A stretch of 46,999 bases of DNA from Candidatus Colwelliibacteriota bacterium (GTDB taxonomy: Bacteria; Patescibacteriota; Minisyncoccia; UBA6257; Colwellbacteraceae): the NCBI GenBank assembly GCA_023228665.1, contig JALOAR010000002.1, positions 1 to 46,999 on the forward strand. Direction: 5' to 3'. Of this stretch, positions 24,011 through 33,359 are shown piece after piece (position 1 is the first letter of the stretch; each line of letters starts with the position of its first letter). Position numbers and translations under genes: made by a program. A model generated the notes under the pieces. The model was not told where the DNA came from, did not search any database, and was given only the letters and a program-made list of their open reading frames with translations.

Positions 24011-24712
24011 ATGGCTTACGAAATAGTATTGGAAAAATTTTCAGGACCTCTGCATAAGCTTCTAGAACTGATAGAGGATAAAAAATATGAAATCACCGAA
24101 GTTAATCTTTCAAAAATAACTGGAGATTTTTTGGAATACCTCAAAGAAGTTGAAAGCAAAGAACCTCGCCTTCTGGCAGACTTTATAGCAATAGCCTCAA
24201 AGCTGATACTAATTAAATCAAAATCGCTTATACCGGAACTTGAACTGACCGAAGAAGAGGAAGAAGAAATAAGAGATCTCGAACAAAGGCTAAAGCTTTA
24301 TAAAAAACTTAAAGAAGCCGAAGAAATTTTCCGTAATCTATGGAACGCTCAAAATATTTCATTCTCCAGAGATCCATTGCCATTTGAAAGAATTCCAGCC
24401 TTTATTCCATCACCAGACCTCAATCAGCAATCACTTTTAAATGCTTTGGCAGCAATGCATTCCTCCGTTGTTACCCTTAAAACTCAATACGAAAAATATG
24501 ACGCTGTAAATTTTGAAAATTACATATCAGAACTTATTTCAAGAATAGGCAAGAATATATCCAAGTTTGGCTCTGTTACCGAAAATAAAGGGAAAAAAGA
24601 AGTTATTTTGCTTTTTCTCGCCCTTTTACATCTTTTAAAAGATAATAAAATATCAATAGACCAGTCGCAGTCCTTTTCAGAAATAACAATAACTCCAAAT
24701 CAAGATGAATAA
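24011..24712 (+). CDS. scpA: Segregation and condensation protein A
   Basis: A 233-aa kleisin that joins the SMC dimer with ScpB. The N-terminal FSGPLHKLLELIEDKKYEITEVNL is diagnostic, followed by ADFIAIASKLILIKSKSLIPE and an acidic stretch. The C-terminal winged helix (EVILLFLALLHLLKDNKI) contacts the SMC head. It overlaps scpB by 8 bases, so translation is coupled. Confidence 0.94.
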   Translation: MAYEIVLEKFSGPLHKLLELIEDKKYEITEVNLSKITGDFLEYLKEVESKEPRLLADFIAIASKLILIKSKSLIPELELTEEEEEEIRDLEQRLKLYKKLKEAEEIFRNLWNAQNISFSRDPLPFERIPAFIPSPDLNQQSLLNALAAMHSSVVTLKTQYEKYDAVNFENYISELISRIGKNISKFGSVTENKGKKEVILLFLALLHLLKDNKISIDQSQSFSEITITPNQDE

Positions 24713-25238
24713 CTTAGAACAAAAAATAGAAGCTATACTTTTTATATCGGGAGATCCGATAAATATTAAAAAATTAGCAAAACTATCCGAAGCCGTCGAA
24801 AAAGATGTCGCTGAAGCTCTTTCATCCTTAAAGGAAAAATATTCTTCTCCTTCTTGCGGAATATATATCATCGAGCACGGTTCTGATTTTCAGCTTGTTA
24901 CAAAACCTGAAATTTCGCCGATAATTAAGAAAATAGTTAAAGAGGAAACCAATGAAATTCTTACGCCAGCTATACTCGAAACATTATCTCTTGTTACATA
25001 CCTTGGCCCTATATCAAAATCTTCGCTAGAATATATCAGGGGAGTAAATTCCAGTTTTACATTAAGAAGCCTTCTTATCCGAGGCTTGGCAGAACGCATT
25101 CCTCATCCTGAAAAAAAGAATAGCTTTTTATACAGGCCAACTTCAGATTTATTAAAATTCCTCGGAGTATCTTCCAAAGAGGATTTGCCCGAATTTAAAA
25201 AATATCAAGAATTAAAAGAAACTATTGAAAATGAATAA
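24705..25238 (+). CDS. scpB: Segregation and condensation protein B
   Basis: A 177-aa double winged-helix protein; IEAILFISGDPINIKKLAKL opens the first domain, ILTPAILETLSLVTYLGPISKSSLEYIRGV the second. It dimerises on ScpA in the SMC complex. Gene order scpA-scpB is conserved in bacteria. The end overlaps the start region of the next gene. Confidence 0.94.
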   Translation: MNNLEQKIEAILFISGDPINIKKLAKLSEAVEKDVAEALSSLKEKYSSPSCGIYIIEHGSDFQLVTKPEISPIIKKIVKEETNEILTPAILETLSLVTYLGPISKSSLEYIRGVNSSFTLRSLLIRGLAERIPHPEKKNSFLYRPTSDLLKFLGVSSKEDLPEFKKYQELKETIENE

Positions 25239-26163
25239 TAAAGTTAAAGCGATCGCTTTCGGTGCAATATTTCTTTCAGTCGGACTTTGTGCAAAATTAG
25301 GAACCGCAGCAATCTTTTCCGAAAAAGAAGATAAGGCTGTTATTACGGCAAACATAGCCGAAGCTCTTCCTTCTGAAAATCAGGCTGTTGAAGATATTTT
25401 GGAAATACCAGGCAATAAAGAGCCTAAAACTCCTGATGAACTTAATATTCAAGCAGGGATCGTTATAGACTTATCTTCTGGAGAAAAAATCCTTTCCGTA
25501 AATAAGACAAAAAGATGGCCGCTCGCTTCCGTATCTAAAATGATGGCTTCCATTGTTGCCCTCGAAGAAATGGATCTTAAAAAAGAAATAACTTTTTCGG
25601 AAAATGCCATAAACACCGAAGGCGTAGCAGGCAGTTTTCAAGAAGGTGAAATATATACGGCAGAAGATCTTGTTTACGCAATGATGGTTGTCTCATCTAA
25701 TGACGCAGCTGTCGCCCTTATGGAATCAATGCCCGAAGGAGAATTTGTTGGCCTTATGAACGCTAAAGCTGAAGAACTTGGTATGGTAAATACTTATTTT
25801 AAAGAGCCTTCTGGATTGTCTATGCTAAATCAGTCCACGGCAAATGACGTAAGCTTAATGCTCGAATATGCCTGGAGAAACCATCCGGAATTATTTTCTA
25901 TTTCTTCTAAAAAAACAACTCTTATTACAGAAATAAATACTGGCCTAAAAGTGCGTTTGACTAATATAAACGCCTTAGCTTCAAGATATGATTTTTTGGG
26001 AGGAAAAACCGGCTATACCGAAATCGCAGGCGAAAATCTGGCAGCTGTTTTTTCAATAGACAATAAGCCTACCGCTATTATCATCCTCGGGGCCGAAGAT
26101 AGGGTAGTTGAAACAGAAACAATAATTTCATTCATAAACAATGATATTAACTCAAGCAATTAA
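25225..26163 (+). CDS. dacA: D-alanyl-D-alanine carboxypeptidase (S11 family)
   Basis: A 312-aa secreted serine peptidase. Signal peptide KAIAFGAIFLSVGLCAKLG, then the S11 domain with SVSK (Ser nucleophile and Lys), SSN in VVSSNDAAVAL and the intact KTG in GGKTGYTEIAG. It trims the terminal D-Ala of peptidoglycan stem peptides. An alternative start 6 bases downstream (25231) is equally good. The C-terminal anchor domain of larger DacA proteins is absent; the protein is likely held by its signal segment or released. Located just before mraY in the wall operon. Confidence 0.9.
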   Translation: MKMNNKVKAIAFGAIFLSVGLCAKLGTAAIFSEKEDKAVITANIAEALPSENQAVEDILEIPGNKEPKTPDELNIQAGIVIDLSSGEKILSVNKTKRWPLASVSKMMASIVALEEMDLKKEITFSENAINTEGVAGSFQEGEIYTAEDLVYAMMVVSSNDAAVALMESMPEGEFVGLMNAKAEELGMVNTYFKEPSGLSMLNQSTANDVSLMLEYAWRNHPELFSISSKKTTLITEINTGLKVRLTNINALASRYDFLGGKTGYTEIAGENLAAVFSIDNKPTAIIILGAEDRVVETETIISFINNDINSSN

Positions 26164-27190
26164 GGTACTCGCTGTTGCAGTAACAGCTTTTTTTATTGCC
26201 ATAATAAGCACTCCTTTAGTACTCAAAGCGCTTCGCCGTTTTGGTATTAAGAAGCAAATCCGAAACGCTTCATCGGCTCCGATAATGTCAGCTCTTCACG
26301 CTAAAAAAGAAGGGACCCCAACCATGGGAGGTATTATTATATGGGGAACAATTCTCGTAACAGCGGGGATTATGCTTTTGGCAAGCAATATTCTTGGCGG
26401 TGTTTTTGAAAATCTTGATTTTATAAATAGGGCAGAGACTTATTTGCCTCTTGCCGCAATGGTTATAGCCGCTCTGATCGGCCTTGCTGATGACGTATTA
26501 GGCGTATTAAGAATCGGTCCGAAAGGGGGAGGGCTCGCCGTAAAGCATAAGCTTGTCGTTTATGCTTTAATTGGCGCTCTCGGAGCCTGGTGGTTCTACG
26601 CCCCGCAAAATCTCGACTGGCACGTACTGAATATTCCTTTTGTCGGAAGTATTGATATAGGTATCTGGTACATACCTATGTTTATATTTATCCTCATAGC
26701 CAGCGCTTTTTCAGCAAATGAAACAGATGGTTTAGACGGACTGCTTGGCGGAGTCTCTATTTTTGCCTTCGGATCCCTTGGAGTCATCGCTTTTATTCTC
26801 GGCAGATACAACCTTGCCGCTCTTGCCGGCGCTTTTATAGGAGCTCTTATAGCATTTCTATGGAATAATGTTTATCCGACAAAATTCTTTATGGGCGATA
26901 CGGGATCTATGGCAATAGGCATAACTTTAGGCCTTATAGCAATGCTCACAAATACTGCTTTTCTCCTCCCCCTTTTTGCTATAGTTATGGTGATAGAATC
27001 TCTCTCGGTAATAATCCAAATGTTTAGTAAAAAAATTTTAAAAAAGAAAATATTCTTATCCACACCCATACATCATCACTTTGAAGCAAAAGGTATGCCC
27101 GAATCTCAAATAACTATGAGGTTTTGGATAATATCCGGCGTTTCCGCCAGCCTTGGCCTTATTTTATTCTTCCTGGATAGAATTATTTAA
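26141..27190 (+). CDS. mraY: Phospho-N-acetylmuramoyl-pentapeptide transferase
   Basis: A 349-aa integral membrane enzyme with about ten helices that makes lipid I from UDP-MurNAc-pentapeptide and undecaprenyl phosphate. Motifs: HAKKEGTPTMGGI, LADDVLGV (metal-binding Asp pair), SANETDGLDGLLGG, NVYPTKFFMGDTGSMA and TPIHHHFEAKGMPE with the His cluster. It overlaps the carboxypeptidase gene by 23 bases and ends the operon at a small hairpin. Confidence 0.96.
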   Translation: MILTQAIKVLAVAVTAFFIAIISTPLVLKALRRFGIKKQIRNASSAPIMSALHAKKEGTPTMGGIIIWGTILVTAGIMLLASNILGGVFENLDFINRAETYLPLAAMVIAALIGLADDVLGVLRIGPKGGGLAVKHKLVVYALIGALGAWWFYAPQNLDWHVLNIPFVGSIDIGIWYIPMFIFILIASAFSANETDGLDGLLGGVSIFAFGSLGVIAFILGRYNLAALAGAFIGALIAFLWNNVYPTKFFMGDTGSMAIGITLGLIAMLTNTAFLLPLFAIVMVIESLSVIIQMFSKKILKKKIFLSTPIHHHFEAKGMPESQITMRFWIISGVSASLGLILFFLDRII

Positions 27191-27191
27191 C

Positions 27192-27219
27192 GCTTGCTAA
27201 TAAAACAGCAAGATTTTTA
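27192..27219 (+). terminator. Intrinsic terminator after mraY
   Basis: CTTGCT pairs with AGCAAG, followed by ATTTTTAT. Confidence 0.65.
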
Positions 27220-27222
27220 TTG

Positions 27223-27228
27223 TATAAT
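27223..27228 (+). promoter_or_regulatory. -10 box of the pilin-LamG gene, leaderless spacing
   Basis: TATAAT, 9 bases before ATG at 27238, immediately after the mraY terminator. Confidence 0.45.
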
Positions 27229-27237
27229 CATTAGGTT

Positions 27238-28527
27238 ATGTCCGCTTTTTACGATAATTTCCATAACAAAAAAACATTTTTAAACTCCTCCACCCAATTC
27301 CACTCTGCACCTTCCTTCACCCTCGTCGAGCTCCTCATAGTAATAGCAATTTTAGCCGTTTTGGCTGCAGCAGTAGTCATTGTCTTGAACCCAGCAGAAC
27401 TCTTGGCCCAAGCTCGAGACTCTGAACGTATAACAGATATGAAGACTCTCAAAGACTCCATAGATATCTGGGTAGTGGATAATCCCAATGTATCCATGGG
27501 CATATCTCAAACAGTATATATCTCCATCCCTGACACCAGCTCTACCTGTGCCAATATCTCTGATCTCCCAGCTCTTCCTTCAGGCTGGGCATACCACTGT
27601 ACAACAGAAGCAAACCTCCAGAATACGGATGGCACAGGCTGGATACCTCTTAACCTCTCATCCATATACGGAGGAAGCCCCATACCTTATTTCCCTATAG
27701 ATCCTTCAAATGAAGCTTCTTCAGGCAAATACTATACATATACTTCAGGAGGTTCATATGAACTGACTGCTCTTATGGAATCTGAAAAGCACTTTGCTAT
27801 GAAAGACGGAGGAAGATATGTAGAGATGTTTGAAGCAGGAAGCAATCTTTCTCTCCTCCCTGTTTCCAGAGATCCTTCTCTTGTAGGCTACTGGCCCTTT
27901 GAAGGATATGGATCCATAGCGGATCTCCAGACTTCTGGCCTTGAAGACTATTCAGGCTATGGAAACAACGGCACCGCAGACAATACAAACGGCCTTGGAA
28001 TGTCTTTTGTTTCCGGGAAAGTTGGCAGTGCCGTGCAGTTTGATGGAGTGGATGATTATGTAAATGGAGGAACACCAACACTCCTAACCACAACTGATGA
28101 TTTCAGTATTTCTGTATGGGTTAATCCCGGAATAATAGAAAATTGGAGCGCTCTGGTAGGGCTTGTTTCTAATAGTAATATAAGAAGATCTCTTTACTTT
28201 TCTCATTCATCCACTCCTATGTATTACACAACTTTTTCGGATGACAATTATTCTACCTTTTATGGAACACCTGAAGGATTAATCGTAGGTAGTTGGATTC
28301 ATATAGTCTTAACCTATGATTATTCATCAAAAACCTATAAATTTTATCAAAATGGATCTTGCACAAAAACAATTAAACGTTCACTACCTGAAAAAATAGA
28401 TTCCAACGCTGTGCTTATCGGAAGAATAGATAACCACTATGGGGACTGCTCCATAGATGAAGTAAGAATATACAATCGCGCTCTCTCTGAAACCGAAATT
28501 AATGCAATATATGAAACCGCAAAATAA
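27238..28527 (+). CDS. Type IV pilin-like protein fused to a LamG/ConA-like domain
   Basis: A 429-aa protein. The prepilin N-terminus is present after a 27-residue basic/polar leader: FTLVELLIVIAILAVLAAAV with Glu5 of the mature protein; the residue before the cleavage point is Ser rather than Gly. A pseudopilin-like domain (to about 190) is joined to a LamG/concanavalin-like jelly roll (about 215-425) with LVGYWPFEG, YSGYGNNGTADN, VQFDGVDDYV, FSISVWVNPG and CSIDEVRIYNRALSE, the usual LamG_3 pattern. It is probably a surface or pilus-tip adhesin binding carbohydrate. Codon use is richer in C than neighbouring genes (for example CTCCTC, CTCGTC, ACCCTC near the start), suggesting a different origin. 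Pilus assembly genes are not in the window. Confidence 0.88.
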   Translation: MSAFYDNFHNKKTFLNSSTQFHSAPSFTLVELLIVIAILAVLAAAVVIVLNPAELLAQARDSERITDMKTLKDSIDIWVVDNPNVSMGISQTVYISIPDTSSTCANISDLPALPSGWAYHCTTEANLQNTDGTGWIPLNLSSIYGGSPIPYFPIDPSNEASSGKYYTYTSGGSYELTALMESEKHFAMKDGGRYVEMFEAGSNLSLLPVSRDPSLVGYWPFEGYGSIADLQTSGLEDYSGYGNNGTADNTNGLGMSFVSGKVGSAVQFDGVDDYVNGGTPTLLTTTDDFSISVWVNPGIIENWSALVGLVSNSNIRRSLYFSHSSTPMYYTTFSDDNYSTFYGTPEGLIVGSWIHIVLTYDYSSKTYKFYQNGSCTKTIKRSLPEKIDSNAVLIGRIDNHYGDCSIDEVRIYNRALSETEINAIYETAK

Positions 28528-28550
28528 AAACCGCCTTTCGGCGGTATTTT
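28524..28550. terminator. Bidirectional terminator overlapping the gatB stop
   Basis: ACCGCC-TTTC-GGCGGT with A/T runs on both sides, reaching the last base of gatB. Confidence 0.8.
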
Positions 28551-30000
28551 ATTTTAAACTTTCTCCTAGCACCTTTCTTATTGCCTCCGGATTTCCCTGC
28601 CCTTTTAGTTTCGCCATAGTCTGGCCAAAAAGAAATTGAATGACATTTTCTTTTCCATTTTTATAATCCTCTACCGCTTTCGGATTTTCTTCTAAAACTT
28701 GGTTTATAACCTCTGTAATAGCGCTTTCATCAGTCACCTGCTTTATACCCTTATTTTTTATTATATTTCTCGGATCAAGCCCCGTTTCATACATTTCCGC
28801 TAATATGTCTTTCGCCATACGGCTCGAAAGATCTCCTCTAGTTATCAGTATGCAAAGATCTGCCATATTCTCCGGAGTAACTTTTTCTTTAAATCTTTCT
28901 AAATCAACGCCGGCCTGGTTTATTACACCCCTTACATCGGCAATCATATAATTAGCCGCTATTTTTAAGCATTCTTTTTTTTGGTCATCTGAAATATCTT
29001 CCGCCACTACCTCCGAAGCAGTTTGTTCATAATAATCTGCGAACATCCTGTCTTCTGAGAAAGTACTTGCAGCATCATCGGTTATACTAAACTCACTAAC
29101 AAATCTTTCTCTTTTTTCCCAAGGCATTTCAGGAACCTCGAGTCTTAATTTTTCAATATCTATAAACTCCTTATCGGTAAGGTCAAAAGGAGGTATGTCC
29201 GGCTCCGGTAAATAGCGATAATCATGAGCCTCTTCCTTGCTCCTTTGGCTGAAAGTTTTATGTTTTTCACTGTCCCAGCCCCGCGTCTCTTGAATTATCC
29301 TATTTCCTTTTTCAATCTCTTCAATCTGCCTCTTTATTTCATAATCTATCGCCTCCGCCATAAACTTAAAAGAATTAAGATTTTTTACCTCGACTTTCGT
29401 CCCAAGCTTATCCGTTTCTTCAGGACGAACCGAAATATTTGCCTCAAGCCTCATTTCTCCTTTTTCCATATCAGCTGACGATATACCTAAATAACGCAAC
29501 ACCAATTGTAATTCCTTGGTAAATCTCACCGCCTGCTCACCATTCTCAATATCAGGTTCGGTAACAAGTTCCATAAGCGGAACTCCGGCGCGATTATAAT
29601 CGCAAAAAGTTTCTCCATTTTCAGAATGAACTAATTTCCCGGCATCTTCCTCAAGATGTATTCTTGTAAGCTTTATGCCTGTTAGTTCTCCTCCCTCTAC
29701 GAACGGATATTCGTATTGGGATATTTGGTACCCTTTTGGCAGATCAGGATAAAAATAACTCTTGCGATCAAAATAACTCCTTTCAGAGATATTCCCTCCA
29801 AGAGCCATGCCTAGCTTTAATATTGATTTTATTGCCTCCTTATTGGGTGCTGACATAGTTCCCGGATGCCCTAAGCATATCGGACAAACATTTATATTAG
29901 GTTTTTTTTCTTCTCTGTCATTCGGACATCTGCAAAACATCTTGGTCGCCGTATTAAGCTCCATATGCACCTCAAGCCCTATCGTCGGAATATACTTCAT
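28549..30000 (-). CDS. gatB: Aspartyl/glutamyl-tRNA amidotransferase subunit B
   Basis: A 483-aa protein that binds mischarged Asp-tRNA(Asn)/Glu-tRNA(Gln) and activates the side chain for amidation. Motifs: IGLEVHMELNTATKMFC, CPNDREEKKPNINVCPICLGHPG with the zinc-binding Cys set, FYPDLPKGYQISQYE, the kinase-like HLEEDAGK and YRYLPEPDIPPF; the C-terminal YqeY-like tail ends VRKVLGESLK. Genes for the A and C subunits lie about 7 kb away (37189-38908). TAAAAT lies 11 bases before the ATG. Confidence 0.96.
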   Translation of the reverse strand: MKYIPTIGLEVHMELNTATKMFCRCPNDREEKKPNINVCPICLGHPGTMSAPNKEAIKSILKLGMALGGNISERSYFDRKSYFYPDLPKGYQISQYEYPFVEGGELTGIKLTRIHLEEDAGKLVHSENGETFCDYNRAGVPLMELVTEPDIENGEQAVRFTKELQLVLRYLGISSADMEKGEMRLEANISVRPEETDKLGTKVEVKNLNSFKFMAEAIDYEIKRQIEEIEKGNRIIQETRGWDSEKHKTFSQRSKEEAHDYRYLPEPDIPPFDLTDKEFIDIEKLRLEVPEMPWEKRERFVSEFSITDDAASTFSEDRMFADYYEQTASEVVAEDISDDQKKECLKIAANYMIADVRGVINQAGVDLERFKEKVTPENMADLCILITRGDLSSRMAKDILAEMYETGLDPRNIIKNKGIKQVTDESAITEVINQVLEENPKAVEDYKNGKENVIQFLFGQTMAKLKGQGNPEAIRKVLGESLK

Positions 30001-30052
30001 TTCAAAGGAATTTTAACAGAAGAATAAGCTTATATAAAGCCGCTTATATTAC

Positions 30053-30081
30053 AAAAGAACCGCCCTCACCGCGGTTCTTTT
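30053..30081 (-). terminator. Terminator of the secE-nusG-rplK operon
   Basis: AAAAGAACCGC pairs with GCGGTTCTTTT around CCTCACC. Confidence 0.85.
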
Positions 30082-30107
30082 AATCACTTAAAACTATAAT
30101 TTATCGG

Positions 30108-30530
30108 TTACTCAACCGTAATGCCCATCGATTTTGCTGTTCCGGCAATAATTTTTTTAGCAGCCTCAATATCATTAGCATTCAAATCCTCCATCTTTTT
30201 CAAAGCTATAGCTTCAAGATCGCTTTGAGTAATTTTTCCTACTTTATTTTTGTTCGGTATGCCAGAACCTTTCGAAATACCGGCAGCTTTCCTTAAAAGA
30301 TCAGAAGCCGGAGAAGTCTTTAGCTTGAAAGTAAAACTCCTATCTTCAAAAATAGTTATTTCTGCAGGAACAATATCGTTTCCCATATCCTTAGTAGCAT
30401 CATTAAACTGTTTGCAAAAATCCTGGATGCTAATACCATGCTGTCCGAGAGCCGGACCGATTGGAGGAGCCGGATTAGCTTTACCGGCTTCTATCTGTAA
30501 TTTAAGTACTGTTTTTATTTTCTTAGCCAT
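30108..30530 (-). CDS. rplK: 50S ribosomal protein L11
   Basis: A 140-aa uL11 with the diagnostic N-terminal [24 protein letters not shown], the [15 protein letters not shown] segment and an rRNA-binding C-terminal domain ([26 protein letters not shown]). It forms the base of the GTPase-associated stalk. It follows nusG by 30 bases. A terminator comes next, and rplA, the usual neighbour, is absent. Confidence 0.97.
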   Translation of the reverse strand: MAKKIKTVLKLQIEAGKANPAPPIGPALGQHGISIQDFCKQFNDATKDMGNDIVPAEITIFEDRSFTFKLKTSPASDLLRKAAGISKGSGIPNKNKVGKITQSDLEAIALKKMEDLNANDIEAAKKIIAGTAKSMGITVE

Positions 30531-30560
30531 GTTTTTTGTATTTAGCCTGATTAATCTAAC

Positions 30561-31139
30561 CTATATCTTCTGTATTTGCAAAGCGTCGAGTTCAACGGCA
30601 GTATCCCTTCCGAATATCGGAACAAGAACCTTTACTCTGCCTTTAGCTTCGTCTATTTCATCAATCTTTCCATCTGAATCCTTGAAAGGTCCGTCAACTA
30701 TCCGAACAAGCTCGCCAATGCGAAAATCAACCTTAAAGCTAGGTTCCTCGCCCTTCATCTTCATCATAAGACTATCAACTTCTTCCTTAGAAAGAGGTGA
30801 AGGAGTAGTGCTGTCCGCCCCGACAAAACCCGTTACTCTCGGCGTATTTCGCACGATGTACCAAGTATCAGGACTCATTATCATTTCGACAAGAACATAG
30901 CCGGGATATATCTTTTCTTCCACTTCGCTCCTTTTGCCGTTTTTTATCTTAACTTTTTTCTCTTTTGGGACAATAACGTTAAATATGCGATCATTAACGC
31001 CTAAAGATTCTATTCTCTGCTTAAGATACCTTTCTACAGCATCTTCATAACCGGAATATGTATGTACCGCAAACCACTGGCGAGATTCATCCTCTGCCTG
31101 CATACTATTTTTTTGGTTTATATCTTTTGTCTCCGCCAT
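30561..31139 (-). CDS. nusG: Transcription termination/antitermination factor NusG
   Basis: About 192 aa. NGN domain: WFAVHTYSGYEDAVERYL, GYVLVEMIM, WYIVRNTPRVTGFVG. KOW domain: LVRIVDGPFKDSDGKIDEID. It links RNA polymerase to Rho or the ribosome. The ATG at 31139 is preferred to an in-frame TTG at 31148, which would overlap the secE stop. The ~18-residue Gln/Asp-rich extension before the NGN domain is normal. Confidence 0.96.
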   Translation of the reverse strand: MAETKDINQKNSMQAEDESRQWFAVHTYSGYEDAVERYLKQRIESLGVNDRIFNVIVPKEKKVKIKNGKRSEVEEKIYPGYVLVEMIMSPDTWYIVRNTPRVTGFVGADSTTPSPLSKEEVDSLMMKMKGEEPSFKVDFRIGELVRIVDGPFKDSDGKIDEIDEAKGRVKVLVPIFGRDTAVELDALQIQKI

Positions 31140-31144
31140 ATGGA

Positions 31145-31327
31145 TCAAATTATAAATTTTTGTACTAACTGCCTAAAGCCAAGATCGGCAAAACCCAAAA
31201 AGAAAGACATCAAAAGTGAAAAAGCGATGACCACGATAACAAGTCTGATAGTTTCTTTTTTGCTTGGCCAGGTTACTTGTTTAAATTCAGAAACAATCCC
31301 GGAAATAAACGAATTTAAAGACTTCAT
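31145..31327 (-). CDS. secE: Preprotein translocase subunit SecE
   Basis: A 60-aa minimal SecE. SEFKQVTWPSKKE is the conserved amphipathic segment, followed by one membrane helix (LVIVVIAFSLLMSFFLGF). It clamps SecY. First gene of secE-nusG-rplK; the stop is UGA, five bases before the nusG ATG. Confidence 0.95.
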   Translation of the reverse strand: MKSLNSFISGIVSEFKQVTWPSKKETIRLVIVVIAFSLLMSFFLGFADLGFRQLVQKFII

Positions 31328-31339
31328 TTGTGCTAAAAC

Positions 31340-33287
<1,948 letters not shown>

Positions 33288-33359
33288 TTAGCCACTTTTT
33301 CAGAAAAAAATAAGCCTGATATAAAGCAGCTTAAATACCTGGTAATTATAGCTTAAAAA

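Noticed and set aside
30250..30900. 216-codon plus-strand ORF
   Set aside because: Antisense across rplK and nusG, both unambiguous.
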